Assembly (NCBI GenBank): GCA_026125895.1
Contig: JAHCKG010000011.1
Location: forward strand, 62,001 to 126,000
Length of the DNA stretch: 64,000 nucleotides
Direction: 5' to 3'
Source: Pseudolabrys sp.
GTDB lineage: Bacteria; Pseudomonadota; Alphaproteobacteria; Rhizobiales; Xanthobacteraceae
Shown: positions 27,861 to 37,800 of the stretch, one piece after another
Layout: the number at the start of each line of letters is the position of its first letter
How positions within the stretch are numbered: position 1 is the stretch's first letter
Notes under the pieces: model-generated
The model's database searches: none
What the model was told of the DNA's origin: nothing
Seen by the model: only the letters and a program-made list of their open reading frames with translations
Translations under genes and position numbers: made by a program

Positions 27861-28142
27861 TCAGGCCGCGGCGCGCGTCAGCCGGTCGAACGGGCAGGCG
27901 GCGCGGATGGCGGGCTTGCCGTAGTTGCGGACGAAGCGCCGGCCCGCCTCGGTGGCGAAGACGAAGGCGCCCCGGCCCTCGAGCAGCTTGCGCTCGACAT
28001 AACCACGCTCCAGCGCCGTCTCCCACACCGTCAGCCGCGGACAGGACGTGCGCCAGGCGTCGAGCACGTCGCGCTGGGCGCGCGGCTCGCGGGCGATCCA
28101 TTCGACAAGGTCGCGCACCAAGGGATCGATGATGTCGGTCAT
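27861..28142 (-). CDS. small hypothetical protein, possibly winged-helix-like
   Basis: 93 residues from ATG 28142 (a TTG at 28160 is the upstream alternative). The order DVLDAWRTSCPRLTVWETAL, YVERKL and GAFVFATEAGRRFVRNYG looks like helices followed by a beta-wing as in a DNA-binding fold, but no family is recognised. It ends seven bases from the stop of the convergent gamma-glutamyltransferase gene. Confidence 0.65.
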   Translation of the reverse strand: MTDIIDPLVRDLVEWIAREPRAQRDVLDAWRTSCPRLTVWETALERGYVERKLLEGRGAFVFATEAGRRFVRNYGKPAIRAACPFDRLTRAAA

Positions 28143-28209
28143 GGCGTCCGGCTCCGGCAAATCGGGTCGGCACCGAGTCTAAGCCGGATCGCGGCGGAAC
28201 GGGAAGGCT

Positions 28210-28512
28210 TCAGCCGACAGCCAGTTTGGCCATGCTGCGGTAGGCGGCGGTTGCTTCCTGCGGCGAAGCCCGCCGGCGCTCGCGGGTCTGCGGCGCCTGA
28301 TCGCGGGTGGCGATGAGATGGGCGAGAAAGACGGCCGGGCGGTAAGAAGGTGTTGCCGGCTCCTGGCTGTCCGGCGTCGTCACCGCGACGACGGCGCGGC
28401 TCTGCGGCGGGGCGTCATCGACCTGTTGGTTGACCGAATCTTGCCGCGACTCACCGGGCTGCATGCTATCGAAGAGCTGCTTGGTGACCTGCTTGCTCGG
28501 GACGATGCGCAT
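28210..28512 (-). CDS. small conserved hypothetical protein
   Basis: 100 residues, mostly polar with no membrane segment. The C-terminal half (RPAVFLAHLIATRDQAPQTR and ASPQEATAAYRSM) looks like a conserved Hyphomicrobiales short protein; no function known. The ribosome binding site is weak. The 214 bp between it and the PAS-GGDEF-EAL gene holds no recognisable element. Confidence 0.6.
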   Translation of the reverse strand: MRIVPSKQVTKQLFDSMQPGESRQDSVNQQVDDAPPQSRAVVAVTTPDSQEPATPSYRPAVFLAHLIATRDQAPQTRERRRASPQEATAAYRSMAKLAVG

Positions 28513-28726
28513 TGGGGCAACTCTGTCTCAACGAGGGACACGGTTCTCGACTTCCCCCTTCAACTGGCAAACCCCGTGCCGTTAACGGTTCGTCGTGGTT
28601 AAGAGACGGCAACGCGTCGTTTTGTCGAACTTATTTAAGTCTCGCCGGATAGTGTTGGTGATTGCGTAGTTACACACAGGCAACGCGTTTTACGGCGCGG
28701 CGTTCCCAGAACGGGACGAAAGAGAC

Positions 28727-30445
28727 ATGAGCGACGGCGACGGCAATTCACCAGATGCCGGAACACCCGATTCCGGCGAGATCCTGCGAATGGTCGGGGA
28801 GGCTGCCTATGAGTGGCAGCTTGCCGAAGACCGGCTGAACTGGTCGCCTCATGCCGCCGCGGTGCTCGGCATTGCCGACGTCGCCACGCTTGGAACCGGC
28901 GCTGCATTCGCCCGCGCCGTCGATGCAACCGGCGGCGTCAGTCGCCTCGAAGCGATCCAGGCTACGCCTCAGAACATTGGCGCCGACGGCGTACCCTATG
29001 AAGCCCAGTACGCGTTCAAGCGCGCCGATGGCACCGCCACCTGGCTGGAGGATACCGGCCGTTGGTTCGCCGGTGCCGACGGCAAGCCGGCGCGCGCCTG
29101 CGGCGTCGTTCGCGCCATCGACGCGCGCCACGAGCGCGAACAGGAACTGATCAAGCTGTCCAAATATGACTCGCTGACCGGCGAACTCAACCGCACGGCG
29201 GTCATCGATGTGCTGAATGCGACGCTCGACGACACCATCCGCTTCCGCGGCTCCTGCGGCTTCCTCCTCGCCGCCATCGACAATCTCGGCCAGCTCAACG
29301 ACTCTTACGGCTTCGACATCACCGAGGACGTCATCGCCCAGGTGGCCAAGCGCATTCGCGCTCGCGTGCGCGGCAAGGATTATTTCGGCCGCATCTCCGG
29401 CAACAAGTTCGCCGTCGTGATGACCAAGTGCACGCCGGACGAAATGTCGGTGGCCGCCGAGCGGCTGCTGGCGGGCGTCCGCGACGAGCCGGTCGCCACC
29501 TCGGCCGGCCCGGTGGCCGTGACCATCACCATCGGCGGTGTCACCGCGCCGCGCCACGCCGGCACGCTGAGCGAAGTTCTCAGCCGCTCGCAGGATGCGC
29601 TGGCGGCGGCCCGCGACAAGCGCCTCGGCTCGTTCGCCGCCTATCGGCCGAGCGTCGAGCGCGATGCGCTGCGCCGGGAAAGCCTGCGCGCCACCGACGA
29701 GATCGTCGCCGCGCTCAACGATCGCCGCGTGTCGCTGGCCTTCGAGCCGGTGGCCAATGCGGCGCAGCGCAACGTCGCCTTCTACGAATGCCTGATCCGC
29801 GCCCATCGCGAGGACGGCACCCAGTTGGCGGCGGGCGACATCATCCCGGCCGCGGAGCGGCTCGGCCTGGTGCGCATGCTCGATCATCGCGTGCTCGAAC
29901 TTGTGGTCGATGAATTGCTGGCGGCGCCCGATCTTTGCGCCAGCGTCAATGTTTCGCCGGCTTCCGCGCTCGATCCGGGCTGGTGGTCGGGACTCGGTGC
30001 GCTGCTTCGCGCCAATGACGGCGTCGGCGAGCGGTTGATCGTCGAGATCACCGAGACGGCGGCGATCCACGATCTCGACGATGCGCGCGGCTTCGTCGCC
30101 CGCGCCAAGGATTTCGGCTGCCGCATCGCCATCGACGATTTCGGCGCCGGCAATACGTCGTTCCGCAATCTGCGCCGGCTCGGCGTCGATATCATCAAGA
30201 TCGACGGCGCCTTCGTGCAGAACCTCAACAAGTCCGAGGACGACCGCGCTTTCGTGCAGACCATGGTCGATCTCGCGCACCGCCTGCGCATCCGCTCGGT
30301 GGCGGAATGGGTGCAGGACGAAGCGGCCGCGCAACTGCTCGGCAACTGGGGCTGCGATTATCTGCAGGGCGCCTTTGTCGGCCTGGCCTCGAACGCCCGG
30401 CCGTGGCTGCCGGAAAAAAAAACTAAAGTCGCCGCCGGAGCCTGA
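28727..30445 (+). CDS. PAS-GGDEF-EAL cyclic-di-GMP protein with degenerate GGDEF
   Basis: 572 residues. PAS-like domain at ~20-135, GGDEF-type domain ~145-305, EAL domain ~320-555. The GGDEF signature reads SGNKF (224-228), so cyclase activity is unlikely. The EAL domain keeps its metal and catalytic set: E354 in ECL, N408, E440, D470/D471 in IDDFGAG, K491 and E527, so phosphodiesterase activity is plausible; the AEGVE motif reads AEWVQ. No membrane segments. Probably a PAS-controlled cytoplasmic c-di-GMP hydrolase in which the GGDEF remnant may bind GTP as an activator. Confidence 0.92.
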   Translation: MSDGDGNSPDAGTPDSGEILRMVGEAAYEWQLAEDRLNWSPHAAAVLGIADVATLGTGAAFARAVDATGGVSRLEAIQATPQNIGADGVPYEAQYAFKRADGTATWLEDTGRWFAGADGKPARACGVVRAIDARHEREQELIKLSKYDSLTGELNRTAVIDVLNATLDDTIRFRGSCGFLLAAIDNLGQLNDSYGFDITEDVIAQVAKRIRARVRGKDYFGRISGNKFAVVMTKCTPDEMSVAAERLLAGVRDEPVATSAGPVAVTITIGGVTAPRHAGTLSEVLSRSQDALAAARDKRLGSFAAYRPSVERDALRRESLRATDEIVAALNDRRVSLAFEPVANAAQRNVAFYECLIRAHREDGTQLAAGDIIPAAERLGLVRMLDHRVLELVVDELLAAPDLCASVNVSPASALDPGWWSGLGALLRANDGVGERLIVEITETAAIHDLDDARGFVARAKDFGCRIAIDDFGAGNTSFRNLRRLGVDIIKIDGAFVQNLNKSEDDRAFVQTMVDLAHRLRIRSVAEWVQDEAAAQLLGNWGCDYLQGAFVGLASNARPWLPEKKTKVAAGA

Positions 30446-30467
30446 ACCTTCGAAGTGATTCCTGGGC

Positions 30468-30515
30468 CGTCGTCCTTCGAGGCGCGCATTGCATGCGCGC
30501 ACCTCAGGATGACGG
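30468..30515. repeat. dispersed intergenic palindrome (CCTTCGAGGCGCGC... type)
   Basis: CCGTCGTCCTTCGAGGCGCGCATTGCATGCGCGCACCTCAGGATGACGG is an inverted repeat; a doubled relative lies at 39089-39199. Confidence 0.7.
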
Positions 30516-30546
30516 ACTAAGGGATGGCGGGTGAGATCATCTAACC

Positions 30547-30642
30547 CGTCGTCCCCGCGAAGGCGGGGACCCATAATCACCGGCTTATCGAGATACTGCG
30601 GAGTATGGGTCCCGGGTCTCGCTGACGCTCGCCCGGGACGAC
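30547..30642. repeat. dispersed intergenic palindrome (GTCGTCCCCGCGAAGG... type)
   Basis: GTCGTCCCCGCGAAGGCGGGGACCCATA is paired with TATGGGTCCCGGGTCTCGC...GCCCGGGACGAC; ends just before the phaR stop. Confidence 0.7.
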
Positions 30643-30645
30643 AGC

Positions 30646-31233
30646 TCAGTCCTTGCCGCCCATCTTGTCGAGGCGCTTTTGCAGGTCGTCGAGCTGGCGC
30701 TTGAGGTCGTCCATTTCGGCGCCGCTGCCGGCCGCTGCCGGCTTCTCGGCGGCTTCCGCGGGCTTGCCGCCGGCGCTGCGGCCGAACGGCGAGAACATGG
30801 CGAAGGTCTTCTCGAACATCTCCATGTTGCGGCGGACCTGGTCCTCCATCGAGCCGAAGCCGGAAACGCCGCCGAAGGCCTTTTCCATCTGCTCGCGGAA
30901 CTTGCCCTGCTGGCTGGTCAGCGTCGACATCGATTGTTCGAGGAAGTGCGGCACCATCATCTGCATGCTGTCGCCATAGAAACGGATCAGCTGCCGCAGG
31001 AAGGCGATCGGCAGAAGGCTTTGGCCTTCCTTGTTCTCCTGCTCGAAAATGATCTGCGCCAGGACCGAGCGGGTGATGTCCTCGCCGCTCTTGGCGTCGT
31101 AAACCACGAAGTCTTCGCCGTTTTTGACCATCACGGCGAGGTCTTCCAGGGTCACGTAAGTGCTGGTTCCGGTATTATAGAGCCGCCGGTTCGCGTATTT
31201 CTTGATCGTGACCGGCTGTTTTTCGTCTGCCAT
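30646..31233 (-). CDS. phaR: polyhydroxyalkanoate synthesis repressor PhaR
   Basis: 195 residues. N-terminal PHB/PHA accumulation regulator DNA-binding domain (IKKYANRRLYNTGTSTYVTL, ~8-70), then the PHB-granule binding region (LAQIIFEQENKEGQSLLPIA, FLRQLIRFYGDSMQ) and a charged coiled-coil tail (~165-195). PhaR represses phasin genes and falls off DNA when PHB granules form. Divergent from phaA with a 250-bp gap, matching the usual pha layout. Confidence 0.95.
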   Translation of the reverse strand: MADEKQPVTIKKYANRRLYNTGTSTYVTLEDLAVMVKNGEDFVVYDAKSGEDITRSVLAQIIFEQENKEGQSLLPIAFLRQLIRFYGDSMQMMVPHFLEQSMSTLTSQQGKFREQMEKAFGGVSGFGSMEDQVRRNMEMFEKTFAMFSPFGRSAGGKPAEAAEKPAAAGSGAEMDDLKRQLDDLQKRLDKMGGKD

Positions 31234-31481
31234 GGGATCACACGTTTCCTCTGCCCTGCCATAAGCATAGCCGGATAAGGATGGCGGGGGCCAGTCGTTT
31301 TATGGCGACGCGGTAAACTTGGCGCGCATCGCACCATCCCTTGCGCGGACCGCCGGAAAAGGCCATTTCCAAGGACAATTCGCATGGTGGCCGTTGTTGA
31401 CAGGCCGGGGTGGCCTGTCGAGGATGCGGCACCGCCAAAATGGCCGTTCCGAGCTTTACCCGCCCCGTTGAGGAGTTTCCG

Positions 31482-32657
31482 ATGAAAGACGATGTCGTCA
31501 TTGTCAGCGCCGCCCGCACGCCTGTGGGGTCGTTTAACGGCGCCTTCGCCAATGTTCCGGCGCACGAGCTGGGAAGAACGGCCATTGCCGCTGCGCTGGC
31601 CCGCGCCGGCGTCGAAGGGGACCGCGTCAGTGAAGTGATCATGGGCCAGATCCTGACCGCGGCGCAGGGTCAGAACCCGGCCCGTCAGGCCTCGATCGCG
31701 GCCGGCATCCCGGTCGAGAGTCCTGCGTGGGGCGTGAATCAGCTCTGCGGCTCGGGCCTGCGTTCGGTGGCGCTCGGCTATCAGGCCATCCTCAACGGCG
31801 ACAGCGACATCGTCGTCGCCGGCGGCCAAGAGTCGATGAGCATGGCCCCGCATGCGCAGTATCTGCGCGGCGGCGTGAAGATGGGCTCGCTCGAGCTGGT
31901 CGACACCATGATCAAGGACGGCCTGTGGGACGCGTTCAACGGCTATCACATGGGTAATACCGCCGAGAACGTCGCCAAGCAGTGGCAGATCACGCGCCAG
32001 CAGCAGGACGAGTTCGCGGTGGCGTCGCAGAACAAGGCCGAGGCGGCGATGAAGGCCGGCAAGTTCAAGGACGAGATCGCGCCGGTTACCATCAAGGGCC
32101 GCAAGGGCGACACCGTCATCGACACCGACGAATATCCGAAGGCCGGCGTGACGATCGACGGCATTTCCAAGCTGCGCCCGGCTTTCGAGAAGGAAGGCAC
32201 GGTCACCGCGGCCTCGGCCTCGGGCATCAATGACGGCGCCGCCGCCGTGGTGCTGATGCGCGCCTCGGAAGCCGCCAAGCTCGGCAAGACGCCGCTCGCG
32301 CGCATCGTGTCGTGGGCCCAGGCCGGCGTCGATCCCAAGATCATGGGCACGGGTCCGATCCCGGCCTCGCGCTCGGCGCTCAAGAAGGCCGGCTGGAGCC
32401 ACCAGGACCTCGACCTGATCGAGGCCAACGAGGCCTTCGCCGCGCAGGCCTGCGCCGTGAACAAGGATCTCGGCTGGGATACCTCGAAGGTCAACGTCAA
32501 TGGCGGCGCCATCGCCATCGGCCACCCGATCGGCGCCTCGGGCGCCCGCGTGCTGACGACCTTGCTGTTCGAAATGCAGAAGCGCGACGCCAAGAAGGGC
32601 CTCGCCACGCTCTGCATCGGCGGTGGCATGGGCATTGCCATGTGCGTCGAGCGCTAG
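31482..32657 (+). CDS. phaA: acetyl-CoA C-acetyltransferase
   Basis: 391 residues; condenses two acetyl-CoA to acetoacetyl-CoA for PHB synthesis. Nucleophile C89 in [11 protein letters not shown] in [19 protein letters not shown] and the second cysteine in [10 protein letters not shown]. Phylogenetically it groups by motif with biosynthetic PhaA and not with PcaF. I took ATG 31482 after GAGGAG; upstream in-frame ATGs fall in non-conserved sequence. phaB follows after a 254-bp gap. Confidence 0.95.
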   Translation: MKDDVVIVSAARTPVGSFNGAFANVPAHELGRTAIAAALARAGVEGDRVSEVIMGQILTAAQGQNPARQASIAAGIPVESPAWGVNQLCGSGLRSVALGYQAILNGDSDIVVAGGQESMSMAPHAQYLRGGVKMGSLELVDTMIKDGLWDAFNGYHMGNTAENVAKQWQITRQQQDEFAVASQNKAEAAMKAGKFKDEIAPVTIKGRKGDTVIDTDEYPKAGVTIDGISKLRPAFEKEGTVTAASASGINDGAAAVVLMRASEAAKLGKTPLARIVSWAQAGVDPKIMGTGPIPASRSALKKAGWSHQDLDLIEANEAFAAQACAVNKDLGWDTSKVNVNGGAIAIGHPIGASGARVLTTLLFEMQKRDAKKGLATLCIGGGMGIAMCVER

Positions 32658-32778
32658 TGAGTCGCACCGGGAAAGGGTGCGTCGAGCGCTAGCGCACGTT
32701 GCATTCTGCGCCGCAGGTTGCGGCGCAGCATGCAACCAAACGATCGGCGACAACTTAATCTGCGACACCTTGATCTGC

Positions 32779-32890
32779 GTCATGGCCGGGCTTGCCCCGG
32801 CCATTCACGTATTTAAGCTGTCATGAACGAGCCGTCGAAGCCCGGCACAAGAATTGCTTCATCAAGGGGCTCGTGCGCCGGGCTTCGGGC
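32779..32890. repeat. dispersed intergenic palindrome between phaA and phaB
   Basis: GTCATGGCCGGGCTTGCCCCGGCCATTCACGT is followed by a degenerate inverted half with AAGCCCGGCACAAG and GCCGGGCTTCGGGC. Same type as at 5871 and 33645. Confidence 0.6.
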
Positions 32891-32911
32891 AAGAAAATCT
32901 GGGAGAGGGGA

Positions 32912-33637
32912 ATGTCTCGCGTTGCATTGGTGACTGGCGGTACCCGCGGTATCGGGGCTGCGATTTCGAAAGCGCTCAAGGACAAGGGCTACAAGGTGGC
33001 GGCGAGCTACGCCGGCAATGACGAGGCGGCCCAGAAATTCAAGGCCGAGACCGGCATTCCCGTCTTCAAGTGGGACGTCTCGTCCTATGAGGGCTGCGGC
33101 GCCGGCATCAAGCAGGTCGAGGCCGAGGTCGGCCCGGTCGAGGTGCTGGTCAACAATGCCGGCATCACCAAGGACGGCATGTTCCACCGCATGACGCCCG
33201 AGCAGTGGAACGCCGTGATCGGCACCAATCTCGGCTCGCTGTTCAACATGACCCGGCAAGTGTGGGAGGGCATGCGCGCGCGCAAGTTCGGCCGCGTCGT
33301 CAACATCTCCTCGATCAATGGCCAGAAAGGCCAGATGGGTCAGGTGAACTACTCCGCCGCCAAGGCCGGCGAGCTCGGCTTCACCAAGGCGCTGGCGCAG
33401 GAAGGCGCCAAGGCCGGCATCACCGTCAACGCCATCTGCCCGGGCTACATCAACACCGAAATGGTGCAGGCGGTGCCGAAGGACGTGCTGGAGAAGTCGA
33501 TCCTGCCACAGATCCCGATCGGCCGCCTCGGCGAGCCGGAGGAGATCGCGCGCTGCGTCGTGTTCCTGGCGGCCGACGATGCCGGCCTCATCACCGGCGC
33601 GACGCTGACCGCCAATGGCGGGCAGTATTTCGCGTAA
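32912..33637 (+). CDS. phaB: acetoacetyl-CoA reductase
   Basis: 241-residue SDR that reduces acetoacetyl-CoA to (R)-3-hydroxybutyryl-CoA with NADPH. VTGGTRGIGAAIS cofactor loop, NNAGITKDGMFHRM (the PhaB-typical stretch), S...Y..K in SSINGQKGQMGQVNYSAAKA, and ICPGYINTEMV. The ATG at 32912 follows GAGGGGA. The granule polymerase phaC is not in this window. Confidence 0.95.
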   Translation: MSRVALVTGGTRGIGAAISKALKDKGYKVAASYAGNDEAAQKFKAETGIPVFKWDVSSYEGCGAGIKQVEAEVGPVEVLVNNAGITKDGMFHRMTPEQWNAVIGTNLGSLFNMTRQVWEGMRARKFGRVVNISSINGQKGQMGQVNYSAAKAGELGFTKALAQEGAKAGITVNAICPGYINTEMVQAVPKDVLEKSILPQIPIGRLGEPEEIARCVVFLAADDAGLITGATLTANGGQYFA

Positions 33638-33644
33638 CAATTAT

Positions 33645-33730
33645 GTCATGGCCGGGCTTGACCCGGCCATCCACGTCTTGCTTCACACATCAAGGAAGGC
33701 GTGGATGCCCGGCATGAAGCCGGGCATGAC
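33645..33730. repeat. dispersed intergenic palindrome (ATGGCCGGGC... type)
   Basis: GTCATGGCCGGGCTTGACCCGGCCATCCACGTC is followed by GCGTGGATGCCCGGCATGAAGCCGGGCATGAC, an inverted pair nearly identical to 5871-5958. Confidence 0.75.
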
Positions 33731-33754
33731 GGCATTCTGTTGAGGACATCCCCC

Positions 33755-34831
33755 ATGAGCACCAATCGCGTCCACCGCATCGCCGTCATTCCGGGCGATG
33801 GCATCGGCAAGGAAGTCGTGCCGGAGGGCGTGCGCGTGCTCGAGGCGGCGGCCAAGAAGTTCGGCTTCAAGCTCGAGCTCGACGACTTCGACTTCGCCTC
33901 CTGCGACTACTACGAAAAGCACGGCCGCATGATGCCGGAGGACTGGAAGGCGCAGATCGGCCAGCACGACGCCATCTTCTTCGGCGCCGTCGGCATGCCG
34001 GACAAGGTCCCGGACCACATCTCGCTGTGGGGCTCGCTGATCCTGTTCCGCCGCGAGTTCGACCAGTACGTCAACCTGCGCCCCGTGCGCTTGATGCCGG
34101 GCGTGCCGTCGCCGCTGGCGAACCGCAAGCCCGGCGACATCGACTTCTGGGTGGTGCGCGAGAACACCGAGGGCGAATACTCCGCCATCGGCGGCCGCAT
34201 GTTCCCCGGCACCGAGCGCGAGGTCGTCGTGCAGGAGACGGTGATGAGCCGCACCGGCGTCGACCGCGTGCTCAAATTCGCCTTCGAACTCGCCAAATCG
34301 ACGCCGAAGAAGCATCTCACGTCCGCGACCAAGTCGAACGGCATCGCCATCACCATGCCGTACTGGGACGAGCGCGTGAAGGAGATGGCCAAGAACTATC
34401 CGGACGTGAAGTGGAATCAGTTCCACATCGACATCCTCACCGCGCGCTTCGTCATGAACCCCGACTGGTTCAACGTCGTCGTCGCTTCCAATCTGTTCGG
34501 CGACATTCTCTCTGACCTTGGTCCCGCCTGCACCGGCACCATCGGCATCGCGCCGTCCGGCAACATCAATCCCGAACGCAAATATCCGTCGGTGTTCGAG
34601 CCGGTGCACGGCTCGGCGCCGGACATCTACGGGCAGGGCATCGCCAATCCGATCGGCCAGATCTGGTCGGGCGCCATGATGCTCGATCACCTCGGCGAGC
34701 ACGAGGCGTCGAAGGCCATCGTCAAGGCGATCGAGACCGTGCTGGCGCAGGACAAATTGCGCACCCGCGATCTGAAGGGTCCGGCGAGCACCAGCGAGTG
34801 CGGCAAGGCCATCGCCGACGCGCTGGCGTAA
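33755..34831 (+). CDS. tartrate dehydrogenase-like isocitrate/isopropylmalate dehydrogenase family protein
   Basis: 358 residues with the beta-decarboxylating dehydrogenase fold: VIPGDGIGKEVVPEG, WVVRENTEGEYSAIGG, ATKSNGIAITMPYWD, metal-site D in NLFGDILSDLG and FEPVHGSAPDI. The sequence resembles tartrate dehydrogenase/decarboxylase (TtuC/YeaU type), which acts on tartrate or D-malate, more than LeuB or Icd. Substrate not certain. The ATG at 33755 has AGGACATCCCCC upstream. Confidence 0.88.
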   Translation: MSTNRVHRIAVIPGDGIGKEVVPEGVRVLEAAAKKFGFKLELDDFDFASCDYYEKHGRMMPEDWKAQIGQHDAIFFGAVGMPDKVPDHISLWGSLILFRREFDQYVNLRPVRLMPGVPSPLANRKPGDIDFWVVRENTEGEYSAIGGRMFPGTEREVVVQETVMSRTGVDRVLKFAFELAKSTPKKHLTSATKSNGIAITMPYWDERVKEMAKNYPDVKWNQFHIDILTARFVMNPDWFNVVVASNLFGDILSDLGPACTGTIGIAPSGNINPERKYPSVFEPVHGSAPDIYGQGIANPIGQIWSGAMMLDHLGEHEASKAIVKAIETVLAQDKLRTRDLKGPASTSECGKAIADALA

Positions 34832-34837
34832 TGCGCG

Positions 34838-37800
34838 TCACCAGCCAAGCCGCAGGCCGCCCATGCCGGCGAAGCTCTGCGAGTGGCTCGACAACTGGCT
34901 GTTGACGCTGGCGAACAGCGACGCGCGCGGGTTCAGCGCGTAGCTGCCGCCGCCCTCGAGGCGCAACGCGTTGGCGTCGGCGCTGGCGCCTTCGACGGTG
35001 AAGCTGCCGCCCGTGATATTGATGAAGCTCGCCGTGACGCTGCGGTTGGTGTCGAACTCATGCACCCATGACACGCGCGCAAAAGGCAACAACGTCGTGC
35101 CGTTGTCGAAGGTGAAGCGTCCATCGACCTGCAACCCGAGGAAGCCCGGGACTGACGACACGCGGTTCGACTGATAGGTCAGGCCGAGAATGCCGGGCGC
35201 GCCGGTGCTCGTCGTCGAGGTTTCGCTGTAGCCCTGCTGCCAGAGCGTCGTCGGCGCGATGGCGGCGAACGGCGTCAGCGTGATGCTTCTCATCGCAGTG
35301 CGCCAGCCGAGTTCGAGCCGGCCGCCGAACTGGTCGCTGTCGAAGCTGCCTTTGGCCTGCTCGGTGATGCCGATGCCGCTGATGGTGCGGTCGGTGTCGT
35401 TGCTGGCGTGGGCGTAGTGCAGCGCGCCGGCGAGATAGGCGGCGCCAAAGGTCTTCAGCGCGTAGACACCGACATGGCCGGCGTCCGCGTGGCCGCTGGT
35501 CGAGAGTGACGACACCGAAAAGCGCGAATTGCTGGCGCCGACGGCGGCGCCGATCAGCAGGTCCGGCGCGATCTGGCGATCGACGCCGAACAGGCCGCCG
35601 GCGGCGTCGGTGCGCTGATCGGCGGTGCCCCACTGGCCGTCGATCGAGCGCGTGGCGCCGAAGCCCGATCCCCAGACGCGCCAGCGCCCTTCGCTCGGCT
35701 GCATCGCCGCGAAGGCGTCGGCGCCGCGCCGGCCGGCAAAGCGGTTGTTGGCGGTCGGCGCATAAGGCAGGCCGCCGAAAGTCACGCCCGGTGCGCCGCT
35801 GCTGCCGCTCAGCCAGGCCATCGCCTGTTGCAGCATCGCGACGCTGAACAGGTCGCTGACGTTGAAGGCCGCATCCTGGCTGGCGGCGGTGCCGGCGCCG
35901 GAAAGCTGATCGTAGAAGCCGGGCGTGCCGTTGAGCAGCAGGTTGGCATAGAACTGACCGACCGGACCCGATGGATCGAGCCCCGGCGAATAGCCCCGCT
36001 CCAGCGCGTTGCCGACCGCCTGCTGGTTCGGAGTCAAACCGGATAGTGCGCCGAAGCCGATGCGGTCGAGCTGCAGGCTCATGGCGGTGTAGGACGTCGC
36101 ATCGCCGGTATCGTAAATCGGCGTGACGGTGAAGAAGGGCGAACTTGCCAGGAAGCTGCCGAAAGTCGTGGTGATGCGGCTGGCGCCATTTCCGGTCAGC
36201 GAGACAGCAGTGTCGGTGATCGTCCGGTTGGCATAGAGCCCGGACTGCATGGCGACGCGCAAGGTGCCGGCGAGCGTGATCGTGTCGGCGAGCAGGCTGT
36301 CGATCGGCGCCGTCGCGCCGGGCATGACGCGCAGCGACAGTGTGCCCGAAGCGGTCTGCGTGAACGAGCCGCCGCCCGCGCCGCCGACATCGCTGATGTT
36401 GAAATTGAACGGCCCGATCGGCTGCACCGCGTTGGTGTCGGTGATGGTGATCAGGCCGCTGTTGACGAAAGTCGTCGACGGCCCCTCGGCGAAGATCTTG
36501 CCGTCGAGCGTGCCGGAGTTGGTAATCGTGGTCGTCGTGCAGCTGCAGGTGAAAATGGAGTAGCCGGTGCCGCCGCTGCCGTCGCCCGTCGCGCGAATGG
36601 TGCCGGTGTTGATGAGCGAGCCGTTGTCAACGAAGTTGATGCCGGTGCCGCCGGGCCCGGCAAAGATGCTGCCCGAATTGGTGGCGGCCGGACCGGTGGT
36701 GTTGAATCCGAACACCGGACTCGTGACCTGAACGCCGGTGCCGCCGTCGCCCACCGTGATCGTGCCGGAATTGTTGAACGTGGAGCCGTCGCCGGCAACG
36801 CGCACGCCGAGGCCCGCCGTGCCGACGGTCACCGACCCGGAATTGACGACGGTCGAGCCGGCATCGAGCGCATAGATGCCGACCGGGAATGTGCCTGTAT
36901 CGCCATTGCCGACGATGATCGTGCCGGTGTTGGTGATCGCCGCCGGGCCGAAGGCGACCATGCCGATGGGGATCGACACGCCGGAAATGGCGTTGCCGAT
37001 GATGATGGTGCCGTGGTTGGTCAACGTCGCGTCGGGAGGAAAGACGAACTGCGAGCCCGATGCCATGCCGTATGAGCCGTCGCCGCCGACGATGGTCGCG
37101 CCGACAGCGTTGATGAGCGTGTTGCCTCCGTAGAGGCCGCCGCCGCCGAGCGGATCGTCGATCGCCATGCCGACGCCGAGATTGCCGACCTGGATCGAGC
37201 CGCTGTTGGTGACGGTGTTGTTGCTGCCGGAGACCAGCGTGCCGTAGGAGAAGAACGGCCCGCCGCCGCCATTGATGCCGCTGCCGACGACAATGCGGCC
37301 GGCATTGGTGATCTGATTGTTGTCGGTGCCGGCGAAAATACCGACGCCGTTGTCACCGGTCTGGATCAGCGCGCCCGCGCTGTTGATGATCTGGTTGTTG
37401 CAGCAGGCGAAGATGCCCTGCGCGAAATTGCCGACAATGATCGAGCCGTTATTGACGATCCGGCTGTTGCTCGTGGCGCCGATGCCCGTGGCGTCGAAGG
37501 GATAAGGCGCGTCGCCGCTGCCGTTGCCGACGGTGACGGTGCCATTGTTCGTGATGTCGGCGTTGAGCCCGTACGATTGAATGCCGAAGACCTGGCCGCC
37601 CGACAGGGGATCGACGCTGCCGACGGAAACAGAGCCGTTGTTGACCGCGGTGTTGCCGTCACCGATGAAGACAATGCCGCCGCTGATACCGAGGCCGCCG
37701 CCGGTGGAATTGCCGGCGACGATGGCGCCGCCGTTGGTGACGATATTCGAGCCGTTGAGCAGAATGCCGATGGCGTCAGGGCCGACCGAAATCGTCGCGC

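Noticed and set aside
28580..28600. two TTAA words resembling a CtrA site upstream of the c-di-GMP gene
   Set aside because: Spacing is 13 bp instead of the 7 bp of the CtrA consensus.
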